A stretch of DNA of 5,136 nucleotides from Microcystis aeruginosa W13-11 (lineage in GTDB: Bacteria; Cyanobacteriota; Cyanobacteriia; Cyanobacteriales; Microcystaceae). Below the pieces are notes generated by a model. It was given only the letters and a program-made list of their open reading frames with translations, did not search any database and had not been told where the DNA came from. This document shows positions 1 to 5,135 of the stretch, piece by piece. Where the stretch lies: positions 1-5,136 of the forward strand of contig JAADBR010000197.1 of NCBI GenBank assembly GCA_009995705.1, read 5' to 3'. Each line of letters starts with the position of its first letter. Position 1 is the stretch's first letter. Made by a program: the position numbers and the translations under genes.

Positions 1-21
1 ATGAATAAATTAGCATTATTT

Positions 22-53
22 TTAGCTTTTCTGACAAGCTAAGTCTTTTTTTT
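22..53 (+). terminator. Probable intrinsic terminator of an upstream gene
   Basis: TTAGCTT (22-28) pairs perfectly with AAGCTAA (36-42) across a 7-nt loop, and a run of eight T follows at 46-53. This is the shape of a rho-independent terminator on the plus strand, although the stem is AT-rich and only 7 bp. A TAA at 40-42 closes an open frame running in from position 1, so an upstream gene could end inside the hairpin. That gene is outside the window and cannot be identified. Confidence 0.5.
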
Positions 54-66
54 ATGCGTTCTAATT

Positions 67-96
67 ATCAGACTAGACTTTACAGTCTGATTTTTT
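67..96 (+). terminator. Inverted repeat with T-run: terminator or hicA operator
   Basis: ATCAGACT (67-74) and AGTCTGAT (84-91) form a perfect 8-bp inverted repeat with a 9-nt loop, continued by T through position 96. It fits a second intrinsic terminator. It also overlaps the likely -35 region of hicA, and further AGACT/AGTCT half-sites lie nearby (42-46, 75-79, 97-101). An operator for autoregulation of the toxin operon is therefore an equally reasonable reading. The sequence alone does not separate the two. Confidence 0.4.
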
Positions 97-106
97 AGTC
101 TAAACT
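79..106 (+). promoter_or_regulatory. Candidate hicA promoter
   Basis: TTTACA (79-84) and TAAACT (101-106) are separated by 16 bp and would start transcription about a dozen bases before the hicA ATG at 125. Each hexamer departs from the sigma-70 consensus, so this is a weak prediction. Its -35 hexamer lies inside the AGTCTGA inverted repeat, which would let a bound antitoxin block it. Confidence 0.25.
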
Positions 107-124
107 CCAGTTAAAATTAAGGGC

Positions 125-313
125 ATGAAGGTTCGTGAGGTTATCCGTCGCCTAATTGATGATGGTTGGTTTCAAGTTTCGCAAAAAGGAAGCCATCGTC
201 AGTTTAAACACCCTGTCAAGCTGGGTAAAGTTACCGTTCCTGGGAAACTGTCAGATGATATACCTATCGGAACTTACAAAAACATTCTACGGCAAGCTGA
301 ATTGGAGGGTTGA
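125..313 (+). CDS. hicA: HicA-family mRNA interferase toxin
   Basis: This is a 62-residue HicA-type toxin, a small double-stranded-RNA-binding-fold ribonuclease that cleaves mRNA and arrests growth when not neutralised. The family pattern is clear: an N-terminal helix MKVREVIRRLIDDGW (1-15), the catalytic block KGSHRQFKHP (21-30) with the presumed catalytic His24, a strand VTVPG (36-40), and the C-terminal IPIGTYKNILRQAEL (47-60). Length and start are normal for the family. Only a weak purine stretch (AAGGG, 119-123) lies very close to the ATG, so the ribosome site is poor. Many HicA proteins have His two residues after the VP of the TVPxH stretch; here that site is Lys41. The stop TGA is followed directly by the ATG of the next gene, so the two are surely cotranscribed. 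No HicB-like gene (RNase-H-like fold with a C-terminal DNA-binding helix) lies on either side within the window. Confidence 0.88.
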   Translation: MKVREVIRRLIDDGWFQVSQKGSHRQFKHPVKLGKVTVPGKLSDDIPIGTYKNILRQAELEG

Positions 314-619
314 ATGACTGAATTGAATAGTATGGTTGTGGTTAAGGATAACGCTATTGAAATAGAGCGTCAAGAAGAGTTAAAAGACTTCCTCCAAGAA
401 CAAGAACAACAGGTTCTTGAGCAATTCAAACCGGGTACATTCGGATGTCATGAGTTACTTGACAGAACAGCGATGGTTAGTGATTCCTTGGAGCGTTTTA
501 TTGTTTCCCATCCAGCTTGTGTACAAAACCCTGAATGGTACGCTCTAGCAAGACAAGCTGCTGAGGCTCTACATATTCTCTATCAAAAAGTTGGTGCAGT
601 GCATCTCAATGGAGACTAA
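314..619 (+). CDS. Small hypothetical protein in the HicB position
   Basis: This 101-residue soluble protein has no recognised function. It has a charged, glutamine/glutamate-rich helical N-terminus (about 18-38, probably coiled coil), then FGCHELLDRT (43-52), then SHPACVQNPEWYALARQA (65-82) and a C-terminal helix to VGAVHL. The FGCHELLDRT...NPEWYALA arrangement resembles a family of short uncharacterised bacterial proteins; that is from memory and carries no known activity. The ATG touches the hicA stop (TGAATG), with a good Shine-Dalgarno GGAGGG at 304-309 inside hicA. Translation is therefore likely coupled to the toxin. It lacks the HicB hallmarks: no GCxSxG-like core sequence and no C-terminal helix-turn-helix or ribbon-helix-helix. 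It could be an unrelated passenger or a replacement antitoxin. There are no signal peptide or membrane segments. Confidence 0.75.
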   Translation: MTELNSMVVVKDNAIEIERQEELKDFLQEQEQQVLEQFKPGTFGCHELLDRTAMVSDSLERFIVSHPACVQNPEWYALARQAAEALHILYQKVGAVHLNGD

Positions 620-647
620 ATCTAAGGAAATTTCAAAGGACAAGCAC

Positions 648-670
648 TACACTAGAGTAAACTAAGTGTA
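648..670. promoter_or_regulatory. Inverted repeat upstream of the yefM remnant
   Basis: TACACT (648-653) and AGTGTA (665-670) form a 6-bp inverted repeat with an 11-nt spacer, ending 10 bp before the preferred yefM ATG. YefM/Phd antitoxins are known to bind operators with TGTACA-like cores, and the right arm here contains GTGTAC. An autoregulatory operator is possible but the match is short and may be chance. Confidence 0.22.
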
Positions 671-680
671 CTCAAAAACC

Positions 681-887
681 ATGTCAGACTCCCCAATGAT
701 TTCTGTTACTGAAGCTCGACAAACCCTCTTTGGATTGGTGGAGCGAGTCAGTCAATCTCATGAACCCGTCACAATTACTAGCAAGCGCGGCAATGTGGTT
801 TTGATTAGTGAGGAGGATTGGCACTCAATCCAAGAAACTCTTTATTTAAAGTCGATTTCGTCAGTGATTGCTTGTGTCATGGTTTAA
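681..887 (+). pseudogene. Truncated YefM/Phd-family antitoxin
   Basis: The first 60 residues are a good Phd/YefM antitoxin N-terminus. MISVTEARQTLFGLVERV is the DNA-binding and dimerisation start, followed by EPVTITSKRGNVVLISEEDW and SIQETLYL. Family members usually continue for another 20 or so residues, which wrap around the toxin. Here the frame ends in SVIACVMV and a stop, 68 residues from ATG681. Codons 62-68 (864-884) are the antisense of the first codons of a vapB-like gene (see the repeat at 864-916), so the real C-terminus has been lost. No YoeB/RelE/Doc/PIN partner follows on the plus strand. The product could still bind DNA but should not neutralise a toxin. A GTG at 666 or an ATG at 696 are alternative starts; no start has a strong ribosome site. 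I preferred 681 because GTG666 lies within the possible operator. It could be expressed as a solitary repressor-like fragment. Confidence 0.75.
842..880 (-). pseudogene. 5' remnant of a second vapB-like antitoxin
   Basis: Read on the minus strand from ATG at 880, the sequence encodes MTQAIT and then runs into the antisense of yefM, stopping after 12 codons. The intact vapB begins MTQATT. The upstream leader and TATAAT box are also shared (copy at 864-916 against 1561-1613). This is therefore the start of a former vapB-type gene whose body, and any toxin, has been deleted. The homology breaks near position 864. Confidence 0.6.
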
Positions 888-916
888 TTCTCTTGGGGTT
901 TTTAGTAATTATATCT
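864..916. repeat. Direct repeat, copy 1 (vapB leader duplicate)
   Basis: These 53 bases match 1561-1613 at 49 positions without gaps, in the same orientation. The copy holds, on the minus strand, a TATAAT box (908-913), a leader, an ATG (878-880) and the first five codons of a vapB-like gene. Its left end joins the truncated yefM. Its right end coincides with the last base of the vapC stop codon (916-918). Confidence 0.85.
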
Positions 917-1332
917 CAATCAGGAATAATTAAATCAATCATTTCTTTTCGATTCTTGCGATAAACATAGAAATCGCTATCTAAAGTCAAGACAGAACTT
1001 TCTGCTATTAATTCGCTCATTCTCACTAAACAAGCATCTGCAAAGGACATAGGAACGGATTGATAACGTTGCATTAAGTCTCGAATAGCATCTACTTCTT
1101 CACTAAACTGAAAGGGGATAATAATCTTTTTACTTTTAACTAATCCCATAATAGCATCTTCACCGCCATAAATATTCTGCAATAAAAAACAGGCTTCGGT
1201 AATGACAGCTTCACAGGTAAAAAATGGAGAGGAAAAATTAGTAGTTGTTTGAGTTACCCATTGATGAAAAGCTTCTCGACGGTTGACTATTGCCACTAAA
1301 GGTCCCGTATCTAACAGAATATTTGACTTCAT
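916..1332 (-). CDS. vapC: VapC-type PIN-domain ribonuclease toxin
   Basis: This 138-residue PIN-domain protein is the toxin of a type II toxin-antitoxin pair. VapC toxins are Mg-dependent endoribonucleases acting on tRNA or rRNA; the target of this one cannot be told from sequence. The acidic PIN pattern is complete: Asp8 in ILLDTGPLVA, Glu46 in ITEACFLL, Asp99 in SFADACLVRMSE, and Asp118/Asp120 in VLTLDSDFYVYR. Length is typical and no truncation is seen. The start ATG (1330-1332) overlaps the vapB stop in an ATGA arrangement, implying translational coupling that keeps antitoxin made first. The gene ends directly against the duplicated vapB leader at 864-916. No terminator is visible after the stop, so its transcript probably runs on as antisense through the yefM remnant. 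Confidence 0.92.
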   Translation of the reverse strand: MKSNILLDTGPLVAIVNRREAFHQWVTQTTTNFSSPFFTCEAVITEACFLLQNIYGGEDAIMGLVKSKKIIIPFQFSEEVDAIRDLMQRYQSVPMSFADACLVRMSELIAESSVLTLDSDFYVYRKNRKEMIDLIIPD

Positions 1333-1577
1333 TTGCTGCCAATACCTCGAAGATAGTCTTTATTGGTGGCTAAGTCCCCCGGTCCCCCATCAACACAACC
1401 AATATATTCTTTGGCTGCTTCATAGAATGAAACAGTGTTTTTTTCTTCAGTAATTTCTTTCTTCTCTGCCTTAAATTGCAAGAATTCAATAAAATCTATT
1501 ACTGATTGCTGTTGTTGGGGGGTGAGGGTTTGCAGTTTTTCTAAGATGGTTTGTGAGTGAGTGGTTGCTTGTGTCAT
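1329..1577 (-). CDS. vapB: VapB-type antitoxin (DUF2281-like)
   Basis: This 82-residue antitoxin is paired with the PIN toxin. The N-terminal part ILEKLQTLTPQQQQSVIDFI (11-30) resembles the DUF2281-like helical segment found on many cyanobacterial antitoxins. A charged linker (36-47) leads to SFYEAAKEYIGCVDGGPGDL (50-69) and NKDYLRGIG, which probably wraps around and inhibits VapC. Such antitoxins normally neutralise the toxin by binding and repress their own promoter as a complex. I see no classic AbrB or ribbon-helix-helix fold, so the DNA-binding mode is uncertain. It overlaps vapC by 4 bp. A TATAAT box lies about 28 bp before the ATG, and the ribosome site is weak (AAGAGA). The start and leader are duplicated at 864-916. 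The preceding gene on the same strand (methyltransferase) ends 82 bp upstream. Confidence 0.87.
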   Translation of the reverse strand: MTQATTHSQTILEKLQTLTPQQQQSVIDFIEFLQFKAEKKEITEEKNTVSFYEAAKEYIGCVDGGPGDLATNKDYLRGIGSK

Positions 1578-1613
1578 GGTTTCATTCTCTTGGGGGTTTT
1601 AATAATTATATCT
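1561..1613. repeat. Direct repeat, copy 2 (functional vapB leader)
   Basis: This is the intact counterpart of 864-916, with 49 of 53 bases identical. It covers the vapB minus-strand TATAAT box (1605-1610), the C-rich leader, the ATG (1575-1577) and the first codons. The two copies bracket the vapBC pair, so they could serve as recombination ends that would excise or amplify it. Confidence 0.85.
1605..1610 (-). promoter_or_regulatory. Candidate -10 box of the vapBC operon
   Basis: A consensus TATAAT lies on the minus strand 28 bases before the vapB ATG. The expected -35 position falls inside the 33-nt palindrome (1621-1653) and is a poor match, so the promoter would depend on an activator or be weak. 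The box is conserved in the second copy at 908-913, which supports a function. Confidence 0.4.
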
Positions 1614-1620
1614 TGATTTC

Positions 1621-1653
1621 AGATACCCGACTTCTTGAAGAAGTCCGGTATCT
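1621..1653. repeat. 33-nt near-perfect palindrome
   Basis: AGATACC (1621-1627) pairs with GGTATCT (1647-1653), and GACTTCTT (1629-1636) pairs with AAGAAGTC (1638-1645). One C-C mismatch separates the two stems and the centre is a single base. It lies just past the stop codon of the methyltransferase gene and just upstream of the vapB -10 box on the same strand. No U-run follows on the minus strand, so it is not a standard intrinsic terminator. It may be a dispersed palindromic repeat, a bidirectional RNA end, or an operator. Confidence 0.8.
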
Positions 1654-1659
1654 AACCCC

Positions 1660-4600
1660 TTACAATCCATACAACGCAGCTACTCTCTCATCTATCTCTT
1701 TCTCCCATTCTTCACAGTTAACTCCTTTGGCATCTAAGCATTTTTGTACTAATTTGATGATGGGTTCTTTTTCAGATTCAGAGGCGAGGGGGATGGGGAT
1801 TTTTTCGATATATTGGCGTTTAAATCTTAAATGTCCCCCCAAAATCTGAGGGCTTAATTGATGATAATATTTTAATACCGTTAATGAATTAAGTACCCCC
1901 AGAAGATAAAGATCATAAACTGGAATCATAAAAGTTGTATCGTTAATATAAAGACCTTTTTCATCTAAGGAAAAACGTGACTCTTTTGCAATATCTGGAA
2001 AAACAATCTTAGGTTTATCAAATTCTGCATAGTAAGCACAAGCGCGTAATTCCCAGTAAAATTTACCTTTATCATAGCGTTTATCTAGTTCGAGCTTCCA
2101 CTGGTTTAAATGTTCAAAAATGGCAGGATATTTTTTAATATCAATTCCAATGGTAGTAACGATTAGGTATTTATCTTTGTTTCTAATACACCATTTACGC
2201 ACATCAGCACCTACAGCTAAAGGTTTAATAATTTCTGTACTTTTAGGATCTTTAGCAATTAATTCTGCTCGTTTTGCACCATCAATCACAAAAGCTTGAT
2301 TAAAACCAGTTTTAATACCATAATAAATTTTTTCATTAACATACTCACCTAAAGTAATACCTGCTGCTGACATTTTATTGATTAAACTTGCCGTAGTAGA
2401 ATCACTTAACACCCAATTTTTACCCTTTAAAGAATTGTTAGGTAAAACTGTTCCCTGTTCATTAATAACTGTTTTAACATCAGGATAAGGTGACTCTAAA
2501 GATTGAACTTGGGTAAATTGAGTATCTTCTTTCATATTTGCTTGCTTCTGTGCAAGAAAAATCATCACTAAAACAGCAGCACTTTCAAAAACTGGCAATT
2601 CCCCAAAATCGGTAATACTTTTTACCTGACAAGTATTAGCAATATGCTCCCTTAACTTCTCCCCATACTTTGATCGAAACCACTTATTAGAGGAAATAAA
2701 AGCTAACATTCCCCCGGTTTTAAGTAATTGTAAAGCTCTTGCATAAAAGAAACAATATAAATCCGATGTTCCCGTATAAACGACCGGGTAAACCTGCTTT
2801 AAAGTTGGTTTTAAATCTTTAATTAATTCCTGTCTGACATAGGGAGGATTTGCTACCTGAATATCAAAACCTCCTTCTGCTAATACCTCGGCAAACTCCA
2901 CCACCCAATCAAACCCTTTTGAGATAGCTTCCTTATCACTCGCAATCACAGAAGCACTGCCATGGGTTAATAAAGCAATCTGTTTCTTAACCTCATTAAT
3001 CTCTTGCTCAAGACTTTGTTTATCACTGCCTAAATGCGCTCTTAAATACTTCGCTTTAGCTTCCCTAAACCGATGGATAAACTCCTCGCGCACCATCCCA
3101 GAACCTTGGGGATTAGGAGCAGTTAGACTATCTCCTGTTTCAATTTTAAACTTCAAATTCGGTAGCGGTGGCGGATTGTCTCCCTCATATTCAACCGCTA
3201 AGGAAAGCCATAACCTTAAGCGAGCAATATTAACCGCAAAAGGATCGATATCAACTCCATAGATATTAGTTTCAATAATCTCTAACTTGCGCTGATAAAC
3301 CGTTTTATAATCAATGCCTTTAGTGGCAAATAAACACTGACGCAAATCTAATAACTCATGCAACATTCCCAATAAATAAGCTCCACTTCCACAGGCAGGA
3401 TCACAGACTTTGACCTGTTTTAAGGTTTCTAAAACTGCCTCTGGATTCTTTAAGTTAATAGCATTATATTCGTCAACAAAAAGCTCAATTGCTTCTTTGT
3501 TTTCAGAATTTAACTTACTGCTTAAATATCCCTTCAATGCTTCCCGACACATGAAAGAAACAATCGGTTTAGGTGTATAATAACTGCCTGATTCATGTCT
3601 CCCAGTGACTAATTCCTCAAACACTTTACCCAACATTTCTGGGTCCACTGCTACCTCCACATCAAGGGGTGTACTCTCAGTCACCGTGAAATTAAAATTA
3701 CTAAAAAGGCCCTGAAAAATAACATCGATCGCCTGATCGGGTACTATTATATTAGGATTGCGGTCATCCTCATCCTGTTCAAATAATCCCCCATTAAGAT
3801 AGGGAACTGTGCCGATTAATTGCCGAAGAAAACCACCGTTATTGATACCAATAATATCCGTTTGTTGAGGATTATTTAGTCCCGTAAAAAACAGATGAGC
3901 CAGACGATCTCTATAAAAGTTTTTGTCCAATTTACTGTTATCATTCTGATAATCCTGCCATAAGGTTTCTAGATAGTCTGTTTGTTCGTTAAACTTCAGC
4001 CATCCCTTCTTTTGAATAAAAACAATGAACATCAGTCGGTTAAATAGCTTCTGAGTAAATAGTCTTCTTTGGTCAGCATTAGGGAGAGTTTTGGTAATTA
4101 ATTGCTCAACTTTTTCAAAAACCAAGCGATACTTTTCAAAGAATTTCTTAGTAACTTTCTCAACATCAAAAGCCTCATCATGACGTTCCTGAATCCCTAA
4201 AGGAGACTGGGAACTAATATTATCTAAATCTAGTAAACTTAAGCGTTCTGTGGCGGTTCGTAACTGTTCCCCCGGACCCACCGTAATTCGCCGCAAGACT
4301 TGCCGTTTTTCTTGTTTAACATCATATTTAACATTGAGAAAATGCCACTTTTCTTGGTTAGCATTAGAGAAAACAAAGAGCGCGTAGGGATAGTCTTTTA
4401 GCAGTTGAGTGACCACAAGACGCTCTAAATTGAGCGGCAGTTGATTGGAGTTGAGACGAGCATAAATAACCCGAAAATCTTCCCCCCCAGAAGCTAACAA
4501 GATTGGATCTTCTGCTAATGCTTCTACTGCTTTCTCTGTCCAATTGCGTCGGGACAGGGTTTGATTTTCTCGCTCGTAATTTAACTCAGACCAGAATAAT

Positions 4601-4674
4601 TTTTTGAGCGCATCCAATCCTCTCAGGGATGAAAGAAGGTCATAAACTGACTGCCGAAGTTCAATATCACTCAT
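1660..4674 (-). CDS. Eco57I/type IIG-like adenine DNA methyltransferase
   Basis: This 1004-residue protein has a gamma-class N6-adenine DNA methyltransferase core. Motif X-like GSYYTPKPIVSFM is at 363-375 and SAM-binding motif I DPACGSGAY at 425-433. Motif II region YGVDIDPFAVNIARLRLWL is at 472-490, with Asp475 likely holding the SAM ribose. Motif III-like ETGDSL is at 512-517 and catalytic motif IV NPPYVRQE at 609-616. GGMLAFISSNKWF (654-666) and ITDFGELPVFESA (687-699) follow. The C-terminal third (about 780-962, including YGIKTGFNQAFVI, NDTTFMIPVY and GGHLRFKRQYIEKIPIP) resembles the TaqI-C target-recognition region. The N-terminal 340 residues resemble those of cyanobacterial type IIG-style enzymes, but I see no convincing PD-(D/E)XK nuclease motif. 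It may be a single-chain restriction-modification enzyme with a diverged nuclease, or a methyltransferase only. A repeat-like insert lies at residues 571-585. The ribosome site is weak, and no separate restriction or specificity subunit is visible. Confidence 0.9.
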   Translation of the reverse strand: MSDIELRQSVYDLLSSLRGLDALKKLFWSELNYERENQTLSRRNWTEKAVEALAEDPILLASGGEDFRVIYARLNSNQLPLNLERLVVTQLLKDYPYALFVFSNANQEKWHFLNVKYDVKQEKRQVLRRITVGPGEQLRTATERLSLLDLDNISSQSPLGIQERHDEAFDVEKVTKKFFEKYRLVFEKVEQLITKTLPNADQRRLFTQKLFNRLMFIVFIQKKGWLKFNEQTDYLETLWQDYQNDNSKLDKNFYRDRLAHLFFTGLNNPQQTDIIGINNGGFLRQLIGTVPYLNGGLFEQDEDDRNPNIIVPDQAIDVIFQGLFSNFNFTVTESTPLDVEVAVDPEMLGKVFEELVTGRHESGSYYTPKPIVSFMCREALKGYLSSKLNSENKEAIELFVDEYNAINLKNPEAVLETLKQVKVCDPACGSGAYLLGMLHELLDLRQCLFATKGIDYKTVYQRKLEIIETNIYGVDIDPFAVNIARLRLWLSLAVEYEGDNPPPLPNLKFKIETGDSLTAPNPQGSGMVREEFIHRFREAKAKYLRAHLGSDKQSLEQEINEVKKQIALLTHGSASVIASDKEAISKGFDWVVEFAEVLAEGGFDIQVANPPYVRQELIKDLKPTLKQVYPVVYTGTSDLYCFFYARALQLLKTGGMLAFISSNKWFRSKYGEKLREHIANTCQVKSITDFGELPVFESAAVLVMIFLAQKQANMKEDTQFTQVQSLESPYPDVKTVINEQGTVLPNNSLKGKNWVLSDSTTASLINKMSAAGITLGEYVNEKIYYGIKTGFNQAFVIDGAKRAELIAKDPKSTEIIKPLAVGADVRKWCIRNKDKYLIVTTIGIDIKKYPAIFEHLNQWKLELDKRYDKGKFYWELRACAYYAEFDKPKIVFPDIAKESRFSLDEKGLYINDTTFMIPVYDLYLLGVLNSLTVLKYYHQLSPQILGGHLRFKRQYIEKIPIPLASESEKEPIIKLVQKCLDAKGVNCEEWEKEIDERVAALYGL
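2920..2964 (-). repeat. Possible repeat-derived in-frame insert in the methyltransferase
   Basis: Residues 571-585 (HGSASVIASDKEAIS) are encoded by DNA containing ATTGCGAGTG and GGAAGCTATCTC. This resembles the widespread dispersed bacterial repeat of the form CATTGCGAG...GAAGCAATCTC. The ends GATTGC and GCTATC are inverted with one mismatch. The segment sits in a variable linker between motif III and NPPY, where an insert should be tolerated. The identification is by eye and from memory. Confidence 0.35.
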
Positions 4675-4711
4675 AACTTTTTACATGACTTCTCATTTAG
4701 GTTTACTTTCT

Positions 4712-4830
4712 CTAAGTAGCTGGTTATAAATCCCCCCTTGATCCCCCTTTAATAAGGGGGGTGTCGATCCCCCCTTGATCCCCCCTTAATAAGGGGGGTG
4801 TGTGATATTTTTTAACATCTGACTACTTAG
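4712..4830. mobile_element. Putative miniature repeat element (MITE-like)
   Basis: CTAAGTAG (4712-4719) and CTACTTAG (4823-4830) are exact 8-bp inverted repeats that enclose the two 37-bp C/G-rich units. The total size is 119 bp and there is no coding capacity. No clear target-site duplication flanks it. It occupies most of the 173-bp gap between the Uma2-like gene and the methyltransferase gene, directly in the likely promoter region of the latter. A non-autonomous insertion is plausible but not proven; the 8-bp repeat could also be chance. Confidence 0.35.
4730..4803. repeat. Two tandem 37-bp palindromic repeat units
   Basis: Units at 4730-4766 and 4767-4803 differ at only a few positions. 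Each begins ATCCCCCCTTGATCCCCC and closes with AATAAGGGGGG. Each unit folds into a strong hairpin: 4743-4749 with 4754-4760 (loop TAAT), and 4780-4787 with 4791-4798 (loop AAT). Such GATCCCCC/TTAATAAGGGGG repeats are common between genes in many cyanobacteria. They could end or attenuate transcription coming from the upstream Uma2-like gene. Confidence 0.85.
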
Positions 4831-4847
4831 GACTTTTGCCACTTCAG

Positions 4848-5135
4848 TTAAATTGTATCGGGATCGATGCCTAATTCTCGCAGTTTTTGGGCTAATTTTT
4901 CCTTAGCTTGTCGTTCCCTTTCTTTTTCTAAAAGAGCCTGTTCTTTTGCCTGTCGTTGCTGTAATTCCGCTTCTTGAGGAGTGGGGACTAATTGACCATC
5001 GCTGGTAAAATAACGCAGTTTACGGTCAAATATCCCTAAATATAATCCTAACTGTTCACTCCACAGATAACCCCGGTCATTGGGAGAAATGGCTTGATAT
5101 TGTCCCTCAATTAGTCTAAATCCTTCGAATTCTAA
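4848..5135 (-). CDS. Uma2-family endonuclease-like protein, C-terminal part
   Basis: Ninety-five codons plus a TAA stop (4848-4850) are open on the minus strand and run off the right edge, so the gene is partial at its 5' end. The fragment begins LEFEGFRLIEGQYQAISPND, continues with WSEQLGLYLGIFDRKLRYFT and DGQLVPTPQEAE, and ends in a charged helical tail closing LAQKLRELGIDPDTI. This is the usual C-terminus of cyanobacterial Uma2 (DUF820) proteins, which have a PD-(D/E)XK nuclease fold and occur in many copies per genome; their role is unknown. The nuclease core lies outside the window, so catalytic residues cannot be checked. The tail (about 55-88 of the fragment) is likely coiled coil. The gene precedes the methyltransferase on the same strand, but the repeat hairpins between them argue against simple cotranscription. 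Confidence 0.85.
   Translation of the reverse strand, partial: LEFEGFRLIEGQYQAISPNDRGYLWSEQLGLYLGIFDRKLRYFTSDGQLVPTPQEAELQQRQAKEQALLEKERERQAKEKLAQKLRELGIDPDTI

Noticed and set aside
1..42. 13-codon frame MNKLALFLAFLTS ending inside the first hairpin
   Set aside because: It is too short to support as a gene. It may be the 3' end of a gene outside the window or chance.
314..619. HicB antitoxin identity
   Set aside because: The position fits, but the protein has neither the HicB N-terminal core nor a C-terminal DNA-binding domain.
1553..1849. 98-codon plus-strand open frame
   Set aside because: It lies antisense to the vapB start, the palindrome and the 3' end of the methyltransferase gene. 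It has no family resemblance and no ribosome site. It is a shadow.
1660..4674. BREX PglX or DISARM methyltransferase
   Set aside because: No brx or drm neighbours are present, and the N-terminus and length look like stand-alone Eco57I/IIG-type enzymes.
4730..4803. CRISPR-like repeat array
   Set aside because: The two units are directly abutting with no spacers and are themselves hairpins. There are no cas genes.
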